A DNA stretch of 64,000 nucleotides from Robertmurraya kyonggiensis (GTDB taxonomy: Bacteria > Bacillota > Bacilli > Bacillales > Cytobacillaceae): NCBI RefSeq assembly GCF_005116465.1, contig NZ_SWBM01000001.1, forward strand, positions 1,674,001 through 1,738,000. The letters are read 5' to 3'. This document shows, piece after piece, positions 45,381 to 53,836 of the stretch. Positions within the stretch are counted from its first letter, which is position 1. The number at the start of each line of letters is the position of its first letter. The notes under the pieces were generated by a model. It made no database searches. It was not told the origin of the DNA and saw only the letters and a program-made list of their open reading frames with translations. A program made the translations under genes and the position numbers.

Positions 45381-45401
45381 AAATCGAAATTATTACGATT
45401 T
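45381..45401. promoter_or_regulatory. Zur box in front of rpmG
   Basis: AAATCGAAATTATTACGATTT differs at a single position from the palindromic consensus AAATCGTAAT-N-ATTACGATTT. It overlaps a TATAAT (minus strand, 45376-45381), so bound Zur would block transcription. Confidence 0.88.
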
Positions 45402-45443
45402 ATAATTTATCTTTAATTAATACGTTTGTCAAGGAACCAAAAA

Positions 45444-45467
45444 CAAAAAAAAACGCCAAAAGGCGTC
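45444..45467 (-). terminator. Terminator of yozE
   Basis: ACGCC/GGCGT stem with nine T on the minus strand. Confidence 0.7.
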
Positions 45468-45690
45468 ATCTTTGTTCTGTCACGATATAAATTTCCCATG
45501 CATCATCAAACACAATCATGCTCGGTAAATACTGTCCATTTAATTCCAAGTAATTACTCAACTCTTCATAATCTTCACTGTTCTTTGGAAAACTATGATC
45601 CTCATAGGCAGAATTGGCGAAATGATTAATAGGATTTTGTGGTTTTGGATGTCTATATTTCATTAGAAAATGGTAGAAGGATTTGAGCAT
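45466..45690 (-). CDS. yozE: YozE family protein
   Basis: 74 residues, the same length as B. subtilis YozE. LKSFYHFLMKYRHPKPQNPI, FANSAYEDHSFPKNSEDY and ELSNYLELN are the family's core, a small helical SAM-like domain. SD AAGGGAG. Function unknown; conserved in the yod region. Confidence 0.88.
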   Translation of the reverse strand: MLKSFYHFLMKYRHPKPQNPINHFANSAYEDHSFPKNSEDYEELSNYLELNGQYLPSMIVFDDAWEIYIVTEQR

Positions 45691-45782
45691 TCAAACATTT
45701 CTCCCTTTGCTCATGTTTTGACTATTACTATAACCCATCTACCGACTAAACGTCTACTAGCAACACCCACCAATTGAAGCTA

Positions 45783-46061
45783 CTAGAAATCAAAGTAATT
45801 CCTTTTTAAGAGTCTTGGTTTTTCCATCAATTCTCGATAAGAGATGACTTTTTCCAAATCCTTTGTATTGATTAAAAAAAGTTGATCCTCAATTTCCTTC
45901 ACAATGGAGTCTTCTTGATAAATCATTCCACACTCCAAACAAACGATGGTCGGCGTCTCAATAATCTCAATAGCCTTTGTACCATCTGGCAACTCCCAAT
46001 AGACTGATTGTTCTTCTCGACGGATTTCACCACTATTGCACCATGCACAGTATTTGCTCAT
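45783..46061 (-). CDS. yokU: YokU zinc-finger protein
   Basis: 92 residues. CAWCNSGEI at the N-terminus and IVCLECGMIYQ form a four-cysteine zinc site, as in YokU/YgiT-type N-terminal domains, though no HTH follows. It sits directly after kamA (2-base gap), hence in the same sigma-54-driven operon. Confidence 0.85.
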   Translation of the reverse strand: MSKYCAWCNSGEIRREEQSVYWELPDGTKAIEIIETPTIVCLECGMIYQEDSIVKEIEDQLFLINTKDLEKVISYRELMEKPRLLKRNYFDF

Positions 46062-46063
46062 CC

Positions 46064-47479
46064 TTATGCCTCCTTCGTTTCTGAAGAAGACTTTTCATAT
46101 TTTTCCTGTTGAGATTTGAACTTCTTCTCCTTTAACTGATCTCTCTTATCTCGTTTGTCTTTTAAAGAATGATGGTTCGGATCACTATCGTACTGTTCAC
46201 GACGATTCAAACGCTCAATCCCTTCCGGAACTAAATTGAACTTCTTATCATTCATTAAAGCTGAGATACCAATGTTAGACCGCTTCTCCTCCATATCTGG
46301 ATAAACCTTTTGGAAATAACCTTCTGCCGTACCCGCAACATAGCCTTCTGGCTCCGGATAAGTAGTAATGACCCCTTCAAAGTTCCTCAACACGACTTTA
46401 TCTGCACTTTGTGAAATTAAATAATTCGGTTGTAACGCAATCTTTCCGCCACCACCAGGTGCATCAACGACGAATGTTGGCACAGCATAGCCGGAAGTGT
46501 GTCCTCTAAGACCTTCGATGATTTCAAGACCTTTTGAAACTGGAGCGCGAAAATGACCAATTCCCTCTGAAAGGTCACATTGGTAAATATAATATGGCCG
46601 AACGCGAATTTTAACTAAATCATGCATTAGCTTTTTCATGATCGGCACGCTGTCATTAATACCCGCAAGGATAACAGACTGATTCCCAACTGGTACACCA
46701 CTGTTTGCAAGCATTTCGCATGCTCTTTTCGAATCCTCTGTGATCTCAATCGAAGTGTTAAAATGCGTGTTGAGCCAAATTGGATGATATTTTTTTAAAA
46801 TATTGCAGAGATTTTCCGTAATTCGTTGTGGAAAAACAACAGGCGCACGTGTTCCGATGCGGATAATCTCTACATGGTCAATTTCTCGTAAATTTTTCAA
46901 TATATATTCTAAAATGGTGTCATTTATTAATAGGCCATCTCCGCCTGAAATAAGAACATCTCTGACTTCAGGGGTGTTTCGAATATACCCTATCGCTTCA
47001 TCAAGCTGCTTTTTTGGAACTCCCATCCCAATCTGTCCTGAAAATCTCCTCCGAGTACAATAACGACAATACATGGAGCATTGATTAGTCACGAGAAAAA
47101 GAACCCGGTCAGGATAGCGATGAGTAAGTCCTGGTACTGGCGAGTCTTCGTCCTCATGTAACGGATCTTCTAGATCATACTTTGTTTTGTGAATTTCCTT
47201 CGAAACTGGGACAGACTGCATCCGAACAGGGCAACGTGGATCATCTGGATTCATCAATGAAGCATAATAGGGCGTGATGTTTAGTGGAATTGTTTTTGTG
47301 GATATCTTTACCCCTTCTTCTTCCTCTTGTGTTAGATTAATGACTTTTTTCAAATCCTCTAATGTTCGAATTGTATTTGTTAACTGCCAGAGCCAATCAT
47401 TCCATTGCTCCTCAGTTACATCCTTCCATAACTCAATTTCTTTCCAATGGCGCTTCGGTTTATATAAGGTTTGTTTCAC
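46064..47479 (-). CDS. kamA: L-lysine 2,3-aminomutase (radical SAM, PLP)
   Basis: 471 residues from a GTG start (GGGGG 7 bases upstream). TNQCSMYCRYCTRRRFSG holds the three [4Fe-4S] cysteines (CxxxCxxC); GGDGLL, IGTRAPVVFPQRI and the PLP-lysine region near VDAPGGGGKIAL complete the enzyme. It converts L-lysine to beta-lysine. With the acetyltransferase YodP (49333) it would make N-epsilon-acetyl-beta-lysine, an osmolyte, or feed lysine breakdown. A textbook sigma-54 promoter lies 36 bases upstream. Confidence 0.96.
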   Translation of the reverse strand: MKQTLYKPKRHWKEIELWKDVTEEQWNDWLWQLTNTIRTLEDLKKVINLTQEEEEGVKISTKTIPLNITPYYASLMNPDDPRCPVRMQSVPVSKEIHKTKYDLEDPLHEDEDSPVPGLTHRYPDRVLFLVTNQCSMYCRYCTRRRFSGQIGMGVPKKQLDEAIGYIRNTPEVRDVLISGGDGLLINDTILEYILKNLREIDHVEIIRIGTRAPVVFPQRITENLCNILKKYHPIWLNTHFNTSIEITEDSKRACEMLANSGVPVGNQSVILAGINDSVPIMKKLMHDLVKIRVRPYYIYQCDLSEGIGHFRAPVSKGLEIIEGLRGHTSGYAVPTFVVDAPGGGGKIALQPNYLISQSADKVVLRNFEGVITTYPEPEGYVAGTAEGYFQKVYPDMEEKRSNIGISALMNDKKFNLVPEGIERLNRREQYDSDPNHHSLKDKRDKRDQLKEKKFKSQQEKYEKSSSETKEA

Positions 47480-47509
47480 TACAAATCCCCCTACACTCTC
47501 ATTTGTAGT
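47478..47509. promoter_or_regulatory. Inverted repeat over the kamA start region
   Basis: ACTACAAAT (47478-47486) and ATTTGTAGT (47501-47509), perfect 9-base arms, enclose the SD and touch the GTG start. It could be an operator or an mRNA hairpin hiding the ribosome site. Confidence 0.5.
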
Positions 47510-47514
47510 AATTT

Positions 47515-47531
47515 ATGCAAGTATCGTGCCA
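47515..47531 (-). promoter_or_regulatory. Sigma-54 promoter of kamA
   Basis: Minus strand TGGCAC, 5 bases, TTGCAT: an exact match to the -24/-12 consensus with correct spacing. The neighbouring gene (47855) encodes an activator of this polymerase form. Confidence 0.9.
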
Positions 47532-47570
47532 ATGTAGATGGGAGAAGGTAAGAACGGGTTTTGGCCCTCA

Positions 47571-47820
47571 ATGTTGATTTTTAGATTTTCGAAAGTTGCA
47601 CCTACTTAACCGGAGAAATTCCGTTAATTTTGAAGAATTATAGTTTATTAGGTCAATTAGGCGGAGATTTTCCGCTAATTGATCTAAAAAGCCTTAAAAT
47701 CATGAAAATGTATAGCTTAACCGGAAAATTTCCGGTTATTCATAGAGAAATAGGTAAATTTCTTGATTTAGCCGGATTTTTTCAGCCTATTTTTCAATGC
47801 AAATGTAATTCAACTCCCAC
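47571..47820 (+). repeat. Dispersed ~245-bp repeat, copy 3
   Basis: Between the sigma-54 promoter of kamA and the activator gene. Collinear with copies 1 and 2, sharing the left flank (TTGATTTTT-GATTTTC) with copy 1. Only this copy has a perfect palindrome, TAACCGGAAA-A-TTTCCGGTTA at 47718-47738; the others keep the left arm but not the right. Confidence 0.8.
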
Positions 47821-47841
47821 TTTTAACAGAGCTATTCCAAC

Positions 47842-47866
47842 AAAAAAATGCCGATTATTCGGCATT
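47842..47866 (-). terminator. Terminator of the sigma-54 activator gene
   Basis: TGCCGA/TCGGCA stem holding the stop codon, followed by seven T on the minus strand. Confidence 0.7.
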
Positions 47867-49267
47867 CAGGAATTTGTATTTTTGCAACTTGTATTGAAGC
47901 GTTTGTCGTGGAATTTGTAGCATTTGGGCTGCTTGTTGTATATTTCCACCCGTAGTCGTGAGTGCATCTTCAATCAATTTCATCTCTAACTCCTCTACTT
48001 TGTCTCGAAAAGATATAGACTTCCGAGCTTCCTTACGGGGGCTTTTCTGTTTATGGATATATTCCTTTAGCATCATCGGCAAATCCTCTATCGTAAGTTT
48101 CGTCCCATCATATACATTCATCATATACTCGATTGTATGCTTTAATTCTCGTACATTTCCAGGCCATGTATAGTTGAAGAATAACTCTCGAACTTCATCT
48201 GTAATCCACACATCATCTTTATCTATTTGGTTATTAAACTGCTCAATAAAAACTTTTGTTAAATAGAGAATATCTTCCTTTCGTTCTCGCAATGGGACTA
48301 ATTCAAATGTCAGCACATTTAAACGATAAAATAAATCTGACCGAATTTGGTTGTGCTCCAATGCTTTCTTAGGATGAACGTTCATAGCTGTAATCACTCT
48401 AACATCAACCTGAATATCCTTCGTAGCTCCTACTCTTCGAACGATTCCATCCTCTAATACTCTTAAAAGCTTCGCCTGAAGATCAATAGGCATAGTATGA
48501 AGCTCATCTAAGAATAGCGTTCCACCATCAGCAAGTTCAAATAGTCCCGGTCTGTCAACAGCCCCGGTATAACTTCCCTTCGATGTACCAAATAGAATGC
48601 TTTCAAGAAGATTTTCTGGAATAGCCGCACAATTTTGAGCAATAAACGGATAAGCTCGTCGAGTGGATGCGTGATGGATCCCTTGTACAAAAAGTTCCTT
48701 CCCCGTACCACTTTCCCCAAAAACAAGAATAGGAGAGCGAGAGAGTGCTAATTTTTCAGCTTCTTTTTTTATTTGAATAAAATATGGATTCTTCGTGAGT
48801 AGATCATTTAAGGTGTAGGTAACTGTACTCTTGGAGTTTGAGGACTTCTTTTTGGAAAGAAGCTTTTTTTGTAGGTCAACTAGTTGCTCTGATAATCTTT
48901 TCATTGAACTGTAGTCTTTGGCAATTTCCATGGCTCCGACTAACTTCCCATCCACAAAGATTGGGAGCGTTGTATTCATTGTTTCAATCTTTTTCCCGTA
49001 AACGTTGGTGTAGCTCTGCGCTTGATTATAAATGGCTTTTTTCGTTTCCATCACAAGTAGAAGTGTACTCGTGCTTTTGTTTAGAGAAGGAAATGCATGG
49101 AGTAATGGTTTTCCAATCACATCTTGAACATTCATTCCATCGTGTCTCGCAGCGACCTCATTGTAATAAATAGTCGTTCCTTCCGTATCAACGACATGAA
49201 TACCTTCGTCTATTCTTGATAAAATTGCTTTCAAGACTTCGTTCGAGATAGCAATTTCTTTCGTCAA
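47855..49267 (-). CDS. Sigma-54-dependent transcriptional activator (PAS-AAA-Fis)
   Basis: 470 residues from a TTG at 49267 (GGAGG 8 bases upstream). N-terminal PAS domain (ILSRIDEGIHVVDTEGTTIY), central AAA+ domain with GESGTGKE (Walker A), GSYTGAVDRPG (the GAFTGA loop variant that contacts sigma-54) and LFLDELH (Walker B), then a Fis-type HTH (GGNIQQAAQMLQIPRQTLQY). RocR/BkdR-like architecture. Flanked by kamA, which has a sigma-54 promoter, and yodP, so it probably activates beta-lysine metabolism on sensing a ligand. Confidence 0.93.
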   Translation of the reverse strand: MTKEIAISNEVLKAILSRIDEGIHVVDTEGTTIYYNEVAARHDGMNVQDVIGKPLLHAFPSLNKSTSTLLLVMETKKAIYNQAQSYTNVYGKKIETMNTTLPIFVDGKLVGAMEIAKDYSSMKRLSEQLVDLQKKLLSKKKSSNSKSTVTYTLNDLLTKNPYFIQIKKEAEKLALSRSPILVFGESGTGKELFVQGIHHASTRRAYPFIAQNCAAIPENLLESILFGTSKGSYTGAVDRPGLFELADGGTLFLDELHTMPIDLQAKLLRVLEDGIVRRVGATKDIQVDVRVITAMNVHPKKALEHNQIRSDLFYRLNVLTFELVPLRERKEDILYLTKVFIEQFNNQIDKDDVWITDEVRELFFNYTWPGNVRELKHTIEYMMNVYDGTKLTIEDLPMMLKEYIHKQKSPRKEARKSISFRDKVEELEMKLIEDALTTTGGNIQQAAQMLQIPRQTLQYKLQKYKFLNAE

Positions 49268-49332
49268 TCTTATCACCTCCAACCATTGCGCCGAAAAATC
49301 GGCACTCTTCTGCGAGAATTCGGCGCTTCATA

Positions 49333-50169
49333 TTATTCAGCTAAATTCTTCACCCAAACATTCATATCTTCAATCTTATCAAAGATATAGCAATTGTTGA
49401 TTAATCTGCCTCGATAACGATAGCAAAGCTGATGCAATGCTGCGTTCATTCCAAAAGAAAGGCCACGGGCAATCGAGTAAGAACAGAAGATTCCTTTTGC
49501 TTTCAATTGTTCTTCTAGCTTTTCTAATAGAATTTTCATCAATCCAAATTTCCGGTGTTCTGGAAGTGTGGCGCAGTCTGTTAGCTCAGCATTTTTATAA
49601 ACAAAACTTATCTCTGCAGACGCAGCACTAACGATTTCATCTCCGTATGTAAAAGCATAATAAATTGTGCCATCCGCCATTGTCTTTTTTATATACTCCG
49701 GATCATGTAACGGCGCTGGATATACTTCAAATACCTGTTTATATAAACGAGCAAGCATCAAAGCTTCTGCCTCTGAGACTAGCATTAACTCATACTCCTT
49801 AGGTGGAGAAATGGACCCGCTGTTTTGCGGAAGGTCTTGAACATTTTTGACTATCTCGTTTTCTTTTAAAATATATTCGCTATTTCTACGTTCAGCAGTG
49901 AAGTACTTGCAAAAAAAATACCCATCTGAGCCTAAAAAGTAGTCGTCAATCATCGCTTCACATTGAAATCCTTTTTCAAGTAAAGCTATATACTGTTCTC
50001 TTCTTCCCTTTATAATCAATTTTTCCACCTGTGAGTGGACGGCAAGTTCCTCTGCCTTATGAATAGCCTCCTGCAAATTCCCACGTAGATCATCAATACG
50101 AATTCTTTTATTAAACGGGTCATTGTATACTTCTATAAAATAATTTTTTTCATCTATGAATGATTTCAA
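49333..50169 (-). CDS. yodP: Beta-lysine N6-acetyltransferase (YodP/AblB)
   Basis: 278 residues from a TTG start with GGGGAGGAG upstream. The N-terminal part (NPFNKRIRIDDL) and the C-terminal GNAT domain (SAASAEISFVYKNAELTDCA, then LPEHRKFGLMKILLEKLEEQL) match AblB/YodP enzymes. It acetylates beta-lysine made by KamA to N-epsilon-acetyl-beta-lysine, a compatible solute. It lies upstream of the sigma-54 activator gene. Confidence 0.9.
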   Translation of the reverse strand: MKSFIDEKNYFIEVYNDPFNKRIRIDDLRGNLQEAIHKAEELAVHSQVEKLIIKGRREQYIALLEKGFQCEAMIDDYFLGSDGYFFCKYFTAERRNSEYILKENEIVKNVQDLPQNSGSISPPKEYELMLVSEAEALMLARLYKQVFEVYPAPLHDPEYIKKTMADGTIYYAFTYGDEIVSAASAEISFVYKNAELTDCATLPEHRKFGLMKILLEKLEEQLKAKGIFCSYSIARGLSFGMNAALHQLCYRYRGRLINNCYIFDKIEDMNVWVKNLAE

Positions 50170-50291
50170 ATTTTACTCCTCCCCGTTCATATATTTTTTT
50201 AACCATTCACTTAAATTCTAAAGGAAGTTCCCACTCTTTGAAAAGAAATTCCAATCGACAATTAATTAGAGTCGCGCACGATGTCCAATAT

Positions 50292-50330
50292 AAAAAGAAA
50301 TTACCCTTTTTAAAAGGATAATTTCTTTTT
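50292..50330 (-). terminator. Terminator of the YjcZ-family gene
   Basis: An 18-bp stem with one mismatch (AAAAAGAAATTA through AATTTCTTTTT) ending in a T tract on the minus strand. Confidence 0.8.
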
Positions 50331-50336
50331 ACTGAC

Positions 50337-50519
50337 TTATTTACAATAGCTAGCGCCGATAATGATTAATAAGATGAACAACACAACGATTAAAGCGAAA
50401 CCGCCACCTGTACCAACTCCACCTACATAACTAGGATAAGCATATCCATACATTGGTTGTTCATAGCAAGTATCACAGCCATAATGTTGGCCACCATAGC
50501 CGCCTTTAATTTGTTCCAT
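50337..50519 (-). CDS. YjcZ family sporulation protein
   Basis: 60 residues from ATG 50519 (GGGAGG upstream). A Gly/Tyr/Cys-rich head (GGYGGQHYGCDTCYEQP) and the C-terminal hydrophobic GFALIVVLFILLIIIGASYC are the YjcZ pattern: small hydrophobic proteins often made in the mother cell or forespore. Confidence 0.87.
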   Translation of the reverse strand: MEQIKGGYGGQHYGCDTCYEQPMYGYAYPSYVGGVGTGGGFALIVVLFILLIIIGASYCK

Positions 50520-50617
50520 AATAGCTTCCTCCCTCAAACATATATTAGGTTCTTAACACTGCCAATATATGCGATGGGTACTTGACCTGTATGTGTATAT
50601 GCCCATAAATATAAAAA

Positions 50618-50658
50618 CGCTGCCTAAAGGTTGGATTGAATTCCTTTTGGCAGCGCCT
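50618..50658 (-). terminator. Terminator of msrB
   Basis: GCGCTGCC/GGCAGCG stem with inner pairing, followed by TTTTTATATTT on the minus strand. Confidence 0.75.
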
Positions 50659-50664
50659 TTTTGA

Positions 50665-51093
50665 TTATTCCTCAAACAATTTCAAATACTCCCCGTACCC
50701 TTCTTCCTCCAGCTTATCCTTCGGAATAAAACGGGTTGCAGCAGAATTGATACAATAACGTAAACCAGTTGGTCCAGGTCCATCATCAAAAACATGACCA
50801 AGGTGGGAGTCAGCAGTTTTGCTTCGAACCTCTGTACGTACCATAAAATGACTCCTGTCCTCTTTCTCGATAACCTCTTCTTCTTCAATCGGCTTCGTAA
50901 AACTTGGCCAGCCACATCCTGCATCAAACTTATCCTTTGAGCTAAATAATGGTTTGCCAGAAACGATATCTACATAAATCCCATCAGAGAACTCATTCCA
51001 ATATTCGTTTTGAAAAGGCCTTTCCGTCCCATTGTTTTGCGTTACCTCGTATTGAATCGGTGTCAGTTTTTTCTTCAGATCCTCTTTATTCAT
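50665..51093 (-). CDS. msrB: Peptide-methionine (R)-S-oxide reductase
   Basis: 142 residues from ATG 51093 (GGGGTGAG upstream; GTG 51102 is an alternative). [32 protein letters not shown] and the catalytic Cys in [11 protein letters not shown] are the MsrB core. The CxxC zinc pairs are missing ([12 protein letters not shown] where CASC would be), so it is the zinc-free form. The start lies inside the end of msrA, so the two are cotranslated. Confidence 0.95.
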   Translation of the reverse strand: MNKEDLKKKLTPIQYEVTQNNGTERPFQNEYWNEFSDGIYVDIVSGKPLFSSKDKFDAGCGWPSFTKPIEEEEVIEKEDRSHFMVRTEVRSKTADSHLGHVFDDGPGPTGLRYCINSAATRFIPKDKLEEEGYGEYLKLFEE

Positions 51094-51628
51094 TTTTCTC
51101 ACCCCAGTGATTTTTGATAAATGCTACCCTTCCAGACCCTTGGCTATAAGCGTTGTATCGGGTTGGATTTTTCTTATAAAAATGTTGATGATACTCTTCC
51201 GCTTCGTAAAAACGTTTCGCAGGAAGTATTTTTGTCGCAATCGGTTTATTAAAAGGTCCGGTCTCTTGCAACTGTTGCTTAGACTTCTCTGCTAAAGCCT
51301 TTTGCTCTTCTGTATGGTAAAAGATCGCTGTTTGATAGGATTGACCTCGGTCATAGAATTGACCTCCTGGGTCAGTCGGATCAATTTGTTGCCAATAGAA
51401 CTCCAACAATTTTGCATATGGAAAGACATTGGGATCGAACGTAATTTGCACCGTTTCATAATGACCAGTTGTTTCACTACATACCTCTTCATAGGTTGGA
51501 TTCTCTTTATGTCCCCCTGTATAGCCTGATAAAACTTTTATGATGCCGGGCTGCTCATCAAACGGTTTCACCATACACCAGAAACAACCACCGGCAAAGG
51601 TAGCCAGTTCGTACTCTTTGTTCTCCAT
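51086..51628 (-). CDS. msrA: Peptide-methionine (S)-S-oxide reductase
   Basis: 180 residues. [16 protein letters not shown] carries the catalytic Cys in [27 protein letters not shown] and [12 protein letters not shown] follow as in all MsrA. It repairs the S-epimer of methionine sulfoxide. Overlaps the start of msrB by 8 bases. Confidence 0.96.
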   Translation of the reverse strand: MENKEYELATFAGGCFWCMVKPFDEQPGIIKVLSGYTGGHKENPTYEEVCSETTGHYETVQITFDPNVFPYAKLLEFYWQQIDPTDPGGQFYDRGQSYQTAIFYHTEEQKALAEKSKQQLQETGPFNKPIATKILPAKRFYEAEEYHQHFYKKNPTRYNAYSQGSGRVAFIKNHWGEKNE

Positions 51629-51651
51629 TCCTTACACCACCCAAATATTTG

Positions 51652-52230
51652 TTATTTCGTTGGAACTAGTAGAGAAAAACGGATATCGTCATTTTTTAAG
51701 TCAAATTTATTAACCTTTACCTTAATATCGCTTTTTAACTTCATTTTTTGAAGGGCGACGTATACGATCTCATCATTCGGTTGAATGTTGACCCATTCTG
51801 GAAAATCATATTGTTCACTAATAAATTTCATTACATAAGCAACAGGAAGCTGTATTTTTCCGATTTGAATCGATTTTTGCCTTAAAATAAGGTCGCCATT
51901 CGATAATGCCTCAGGTTCAAAGGTCAGCTTCATTTCAATATTCTCTGTAAAGATTTTCATCGTCCCATAAAGCTCAACTTCATCTTTTAAAAAGACTTCA
52001 TATGCAATCGGACTTTTCAGCCCTTCTTGTTCAATATAATGGTTGATAATTCGGTTTAAATCAGATTTGGTTGCATTAATTTGAAATTGAACGTCTTCTT
52101 GATTTACTTTGTCTCTACTCTGATTGTCTTCTTCTTTAATCGGAATATTGATTAAAGTAAAAAATAGCAACAGGATTAGAAGATTAATACCTAAAAGGAG
52201 AAAAAATAAAGTTTTCCATTTTTTAGTCAT
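51652..52230 (-). CDS. ypmS: YpmS membrane-anchored protein (DUF2140)
   Basis: 192 residues. N-terminal membrane anchor (TLFFLLLGINLLILLLFFTL) and an extracytoplasmic domain with NRIINHYIEQEGL, ELYGTMKIF and NDEIVYVALQKMKLKSDI. Its start overlaps the end of ypmR by 8 bases, so they are translated together. Order ypmQ-ypmR-ypmS as in B. subtilis. Function unknown. Confidence 0.85.
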   Translation of the reverse strand: MTKKWKTLFFLLLGINLLILLLFFTLINIPIKEEDNQSRDKVNQEDVQFQINATKSDLNRIINHYIEQEGLKSPIAYEVFLKDEVELYGTMKIFTENIEMKLTFEPEALSNGDLILRQKSIQIGKIQLPVAYVMKFISEQYDFPEWVNIQPNDEIVYVALQKMKLKSDIKVKVNKFDLKNDDIRFSLLVPTK

Positions 52231-53059
52231 CTAGTTCGTTCTCCTTTTGCGCAGCCACATATAAATTTTCAAGAGCTTCATTTTGAAGTACGGAAAATGC
52301 CTTATCCGCCATCAGCTGATAGCCCTTATCATTCGGATGAAAATAATCCGTATAAAGTAAATTTTCTTCGCTTTCCTTAAAGATTTCTGCAATCCCAACA
52401 AATAGAGAATTGTCATACCTCGCCAAAACATTTTGGCTCACTTGATTCCATTTAGCCGTAACGAGTTCCATTTCCTTCACATCTGCAAAGAGAGTATAGA
52501 ATGGATTGTACAGTCCGATCAATCCGATTGTTACATCAGGATTCTCTTTTCTTATTGTATCGAAAACGGAAGTTAAGTTCTTTTCATAGCTAATGAGTTC
52601 CCGATCAAAATCCCTTAGATTAAGTTCTGGAAAATTCTCTTTCACTACTTTCATCACATCGTTACCACCCGTTGTAATCAATACAATATCGGCCTTTTGA
52701 ATCGCACCCTTAACTTCTTGATTCTTTAAACGATTCAATACCTGAGATGTACGATTTCCGCTCACACCATAGTTATATATAGTGGCGTCCTTAATACCCT
52801 TTTCTTGTTCTAGTCGTTCTTCCAAATATGGAAGGTAGCCACCTCTTTTCGTACTATCTCCAACGCCTTGTGTAAGAGAATCACCTACAGATACGATTGT
52901 ATAAGACTTCGGAAGAAAATCGGCTGGGATTTGTTCCTTTTTGTCCACACTTAGTTCCCTATTCGATAAATAAGTTTCTGCGGATCTAGTCTGACTGCAA
53001 GCAACTAAAAGGAATAAACAAAGAAAAAAAGAGGTGAATATTCTCTTCATATTTTTCAC
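52223..53059 (-). CDS. ypmR: SGNH/GDSL-type lipoprotein hydrolase YpmR
   Basis: 278 residues. Lipobox FLLVACSQT. SGNH blocks: VSVGDSLTQGVGD (nucleophile Ser), YGVSGNRTSQ, TTGGNDVMK and the C-terminal DYFHPNDKGYQ (Asp-His). An extracytoplasmic ester hydrolase anchored at the membrane. Overlaps ypmS. Confidence 0.9.
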   Translation of the reverse strand: MKNMKRIFTSFFLCLFLLVACSQTRSAETYLSNRELSVDKKEQIPADFLPKSYTIVSVGDSLTQGVGDSTKRGGYLPYLEERLEQEKGIKDATIYNYGVSGNRTSQVLNRLKNQEVKGAIQKADIVLITTGGNDVMKVVKENFPELNLRDFDRELISYEKNLTSVFDTIRKENPDVTIGLIGLYNPFYTLFADVKEMELVTAKWNQVSQNVLARYDNSLFVGIAEIFKESEENLLYTDYFHPNDKGYQLMADKAFSVLQNEALENLYVAAQKENELDD

Positions 53060-53130
53060 CTTCCCTTTTTTAGCTTTCTTTAATTATAACAAGGATAGAA
53101 ATATACACAAAGTCATCGAAGCGTAAAAAC

Positions 53131-53158
53131 AAAAATAGACCCTAAAAAATAGGGTCCA
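53131..53158 (-). terminator. Terminator of ypmQ
   Basis: GACCCTA/TAGGGTC stem with TATTTTTGTTTTT on the minus strand. Confidence 0.75.
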
Positions 53159-53159
53159 C

Positions 53160-53735
53160 TTACTGCAGTGATCTTATATCATCAATAATTTCCGCATAAG
53201 GAGTATCACTAGCCCCTGAATAAGACTGCATGATGGTTCCTTCCTTATCAACTAAGAAAAAATAGGATTGATGGATAACTTGATCTTGATTTTCTGGCTT
53301 TTTTACTAACGTTTTAAAATTGTCTAACGCAAAAGTTTCAATAAATGACTGTTTATAGCCGGTCAAAAAGTGAAAATTACTTTGATCTAATTCAAATTTC
53401 CCGGCATATTCCTTCATGACTTCCGGTGTATCAATCTCCGGGTCAACAGAAAATGATACAAATTCAACATTTTCTATGCCTTCTTCTTTAGCCATCTTTT
53501 GGAGTTTTGTCATATTAAAGGTCATCGGCGGACAAACCGTATCACAGTTCGTAAAGATAAAATCTGCCATCCATACTTTCCCTTTTAAATCCTCTTTTCC
53601 AAACTCCTGACCATTTTGATCCGTAAAAGTGAAATCCTCAAGTTCATAGTTTAAAGGGTCTTCAATTCCTTCGTTCCCACAAGCTGTCATTAAAACGAGT
53701 ACGATAATTGCTAATATACTGAAACGAATTTTCAT
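53160..53735 (-). CDS. ypmQ: SCO1/SenC-family copper-binding lipoprotein YpmQ
   Basis: 191 residues from ATG 53735 (GGTGGG upstream). Lipobox LVLMTACG. Thioredoxin-like fold with the copper motif FTNCDTVCPPMTFNM (CxxxC) and the distal His in QVIHQSYFFLVD. It helps build the CuA site of cytochrome c oxidase or guards against thiol stress. Confidence 0.92.
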   Translation of the reverse strand: MKIRFSILAIIVLVLMTACGNEGIEDPLNYELEDFTFTDQNGQEFGKEDLKGKVWMADFIFTNCDTVCPPMTFNMTKLQKMAKEEGIENVEFVSFSVDPEIDTPEVMKEYAGKFELDQSNFHFLTGYKQSFIETFALDNFKTLVKKPENQDQVIHQSYFFLVDKEGTIMQSYSGASDTPYAEIIDDIRSLQ

Positions 53736-53836
53736 TTTCCCACCTGCAATTCCTGCTTGATTCATGGTCAATTTTAGCAGACAAGGTGGAAAGAAGAAAG
53801 GGAAAAGTCTGTACAATTAGAAAATGACAGAACCTA

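Noticed and set aside
50170-50290. A sigma-54 promoter before yodP
   Set aside because: The best match, TGGGAA-N5-TTTAGA, lacks the GC of the -12 element; not comparable with the exact site before kamA.
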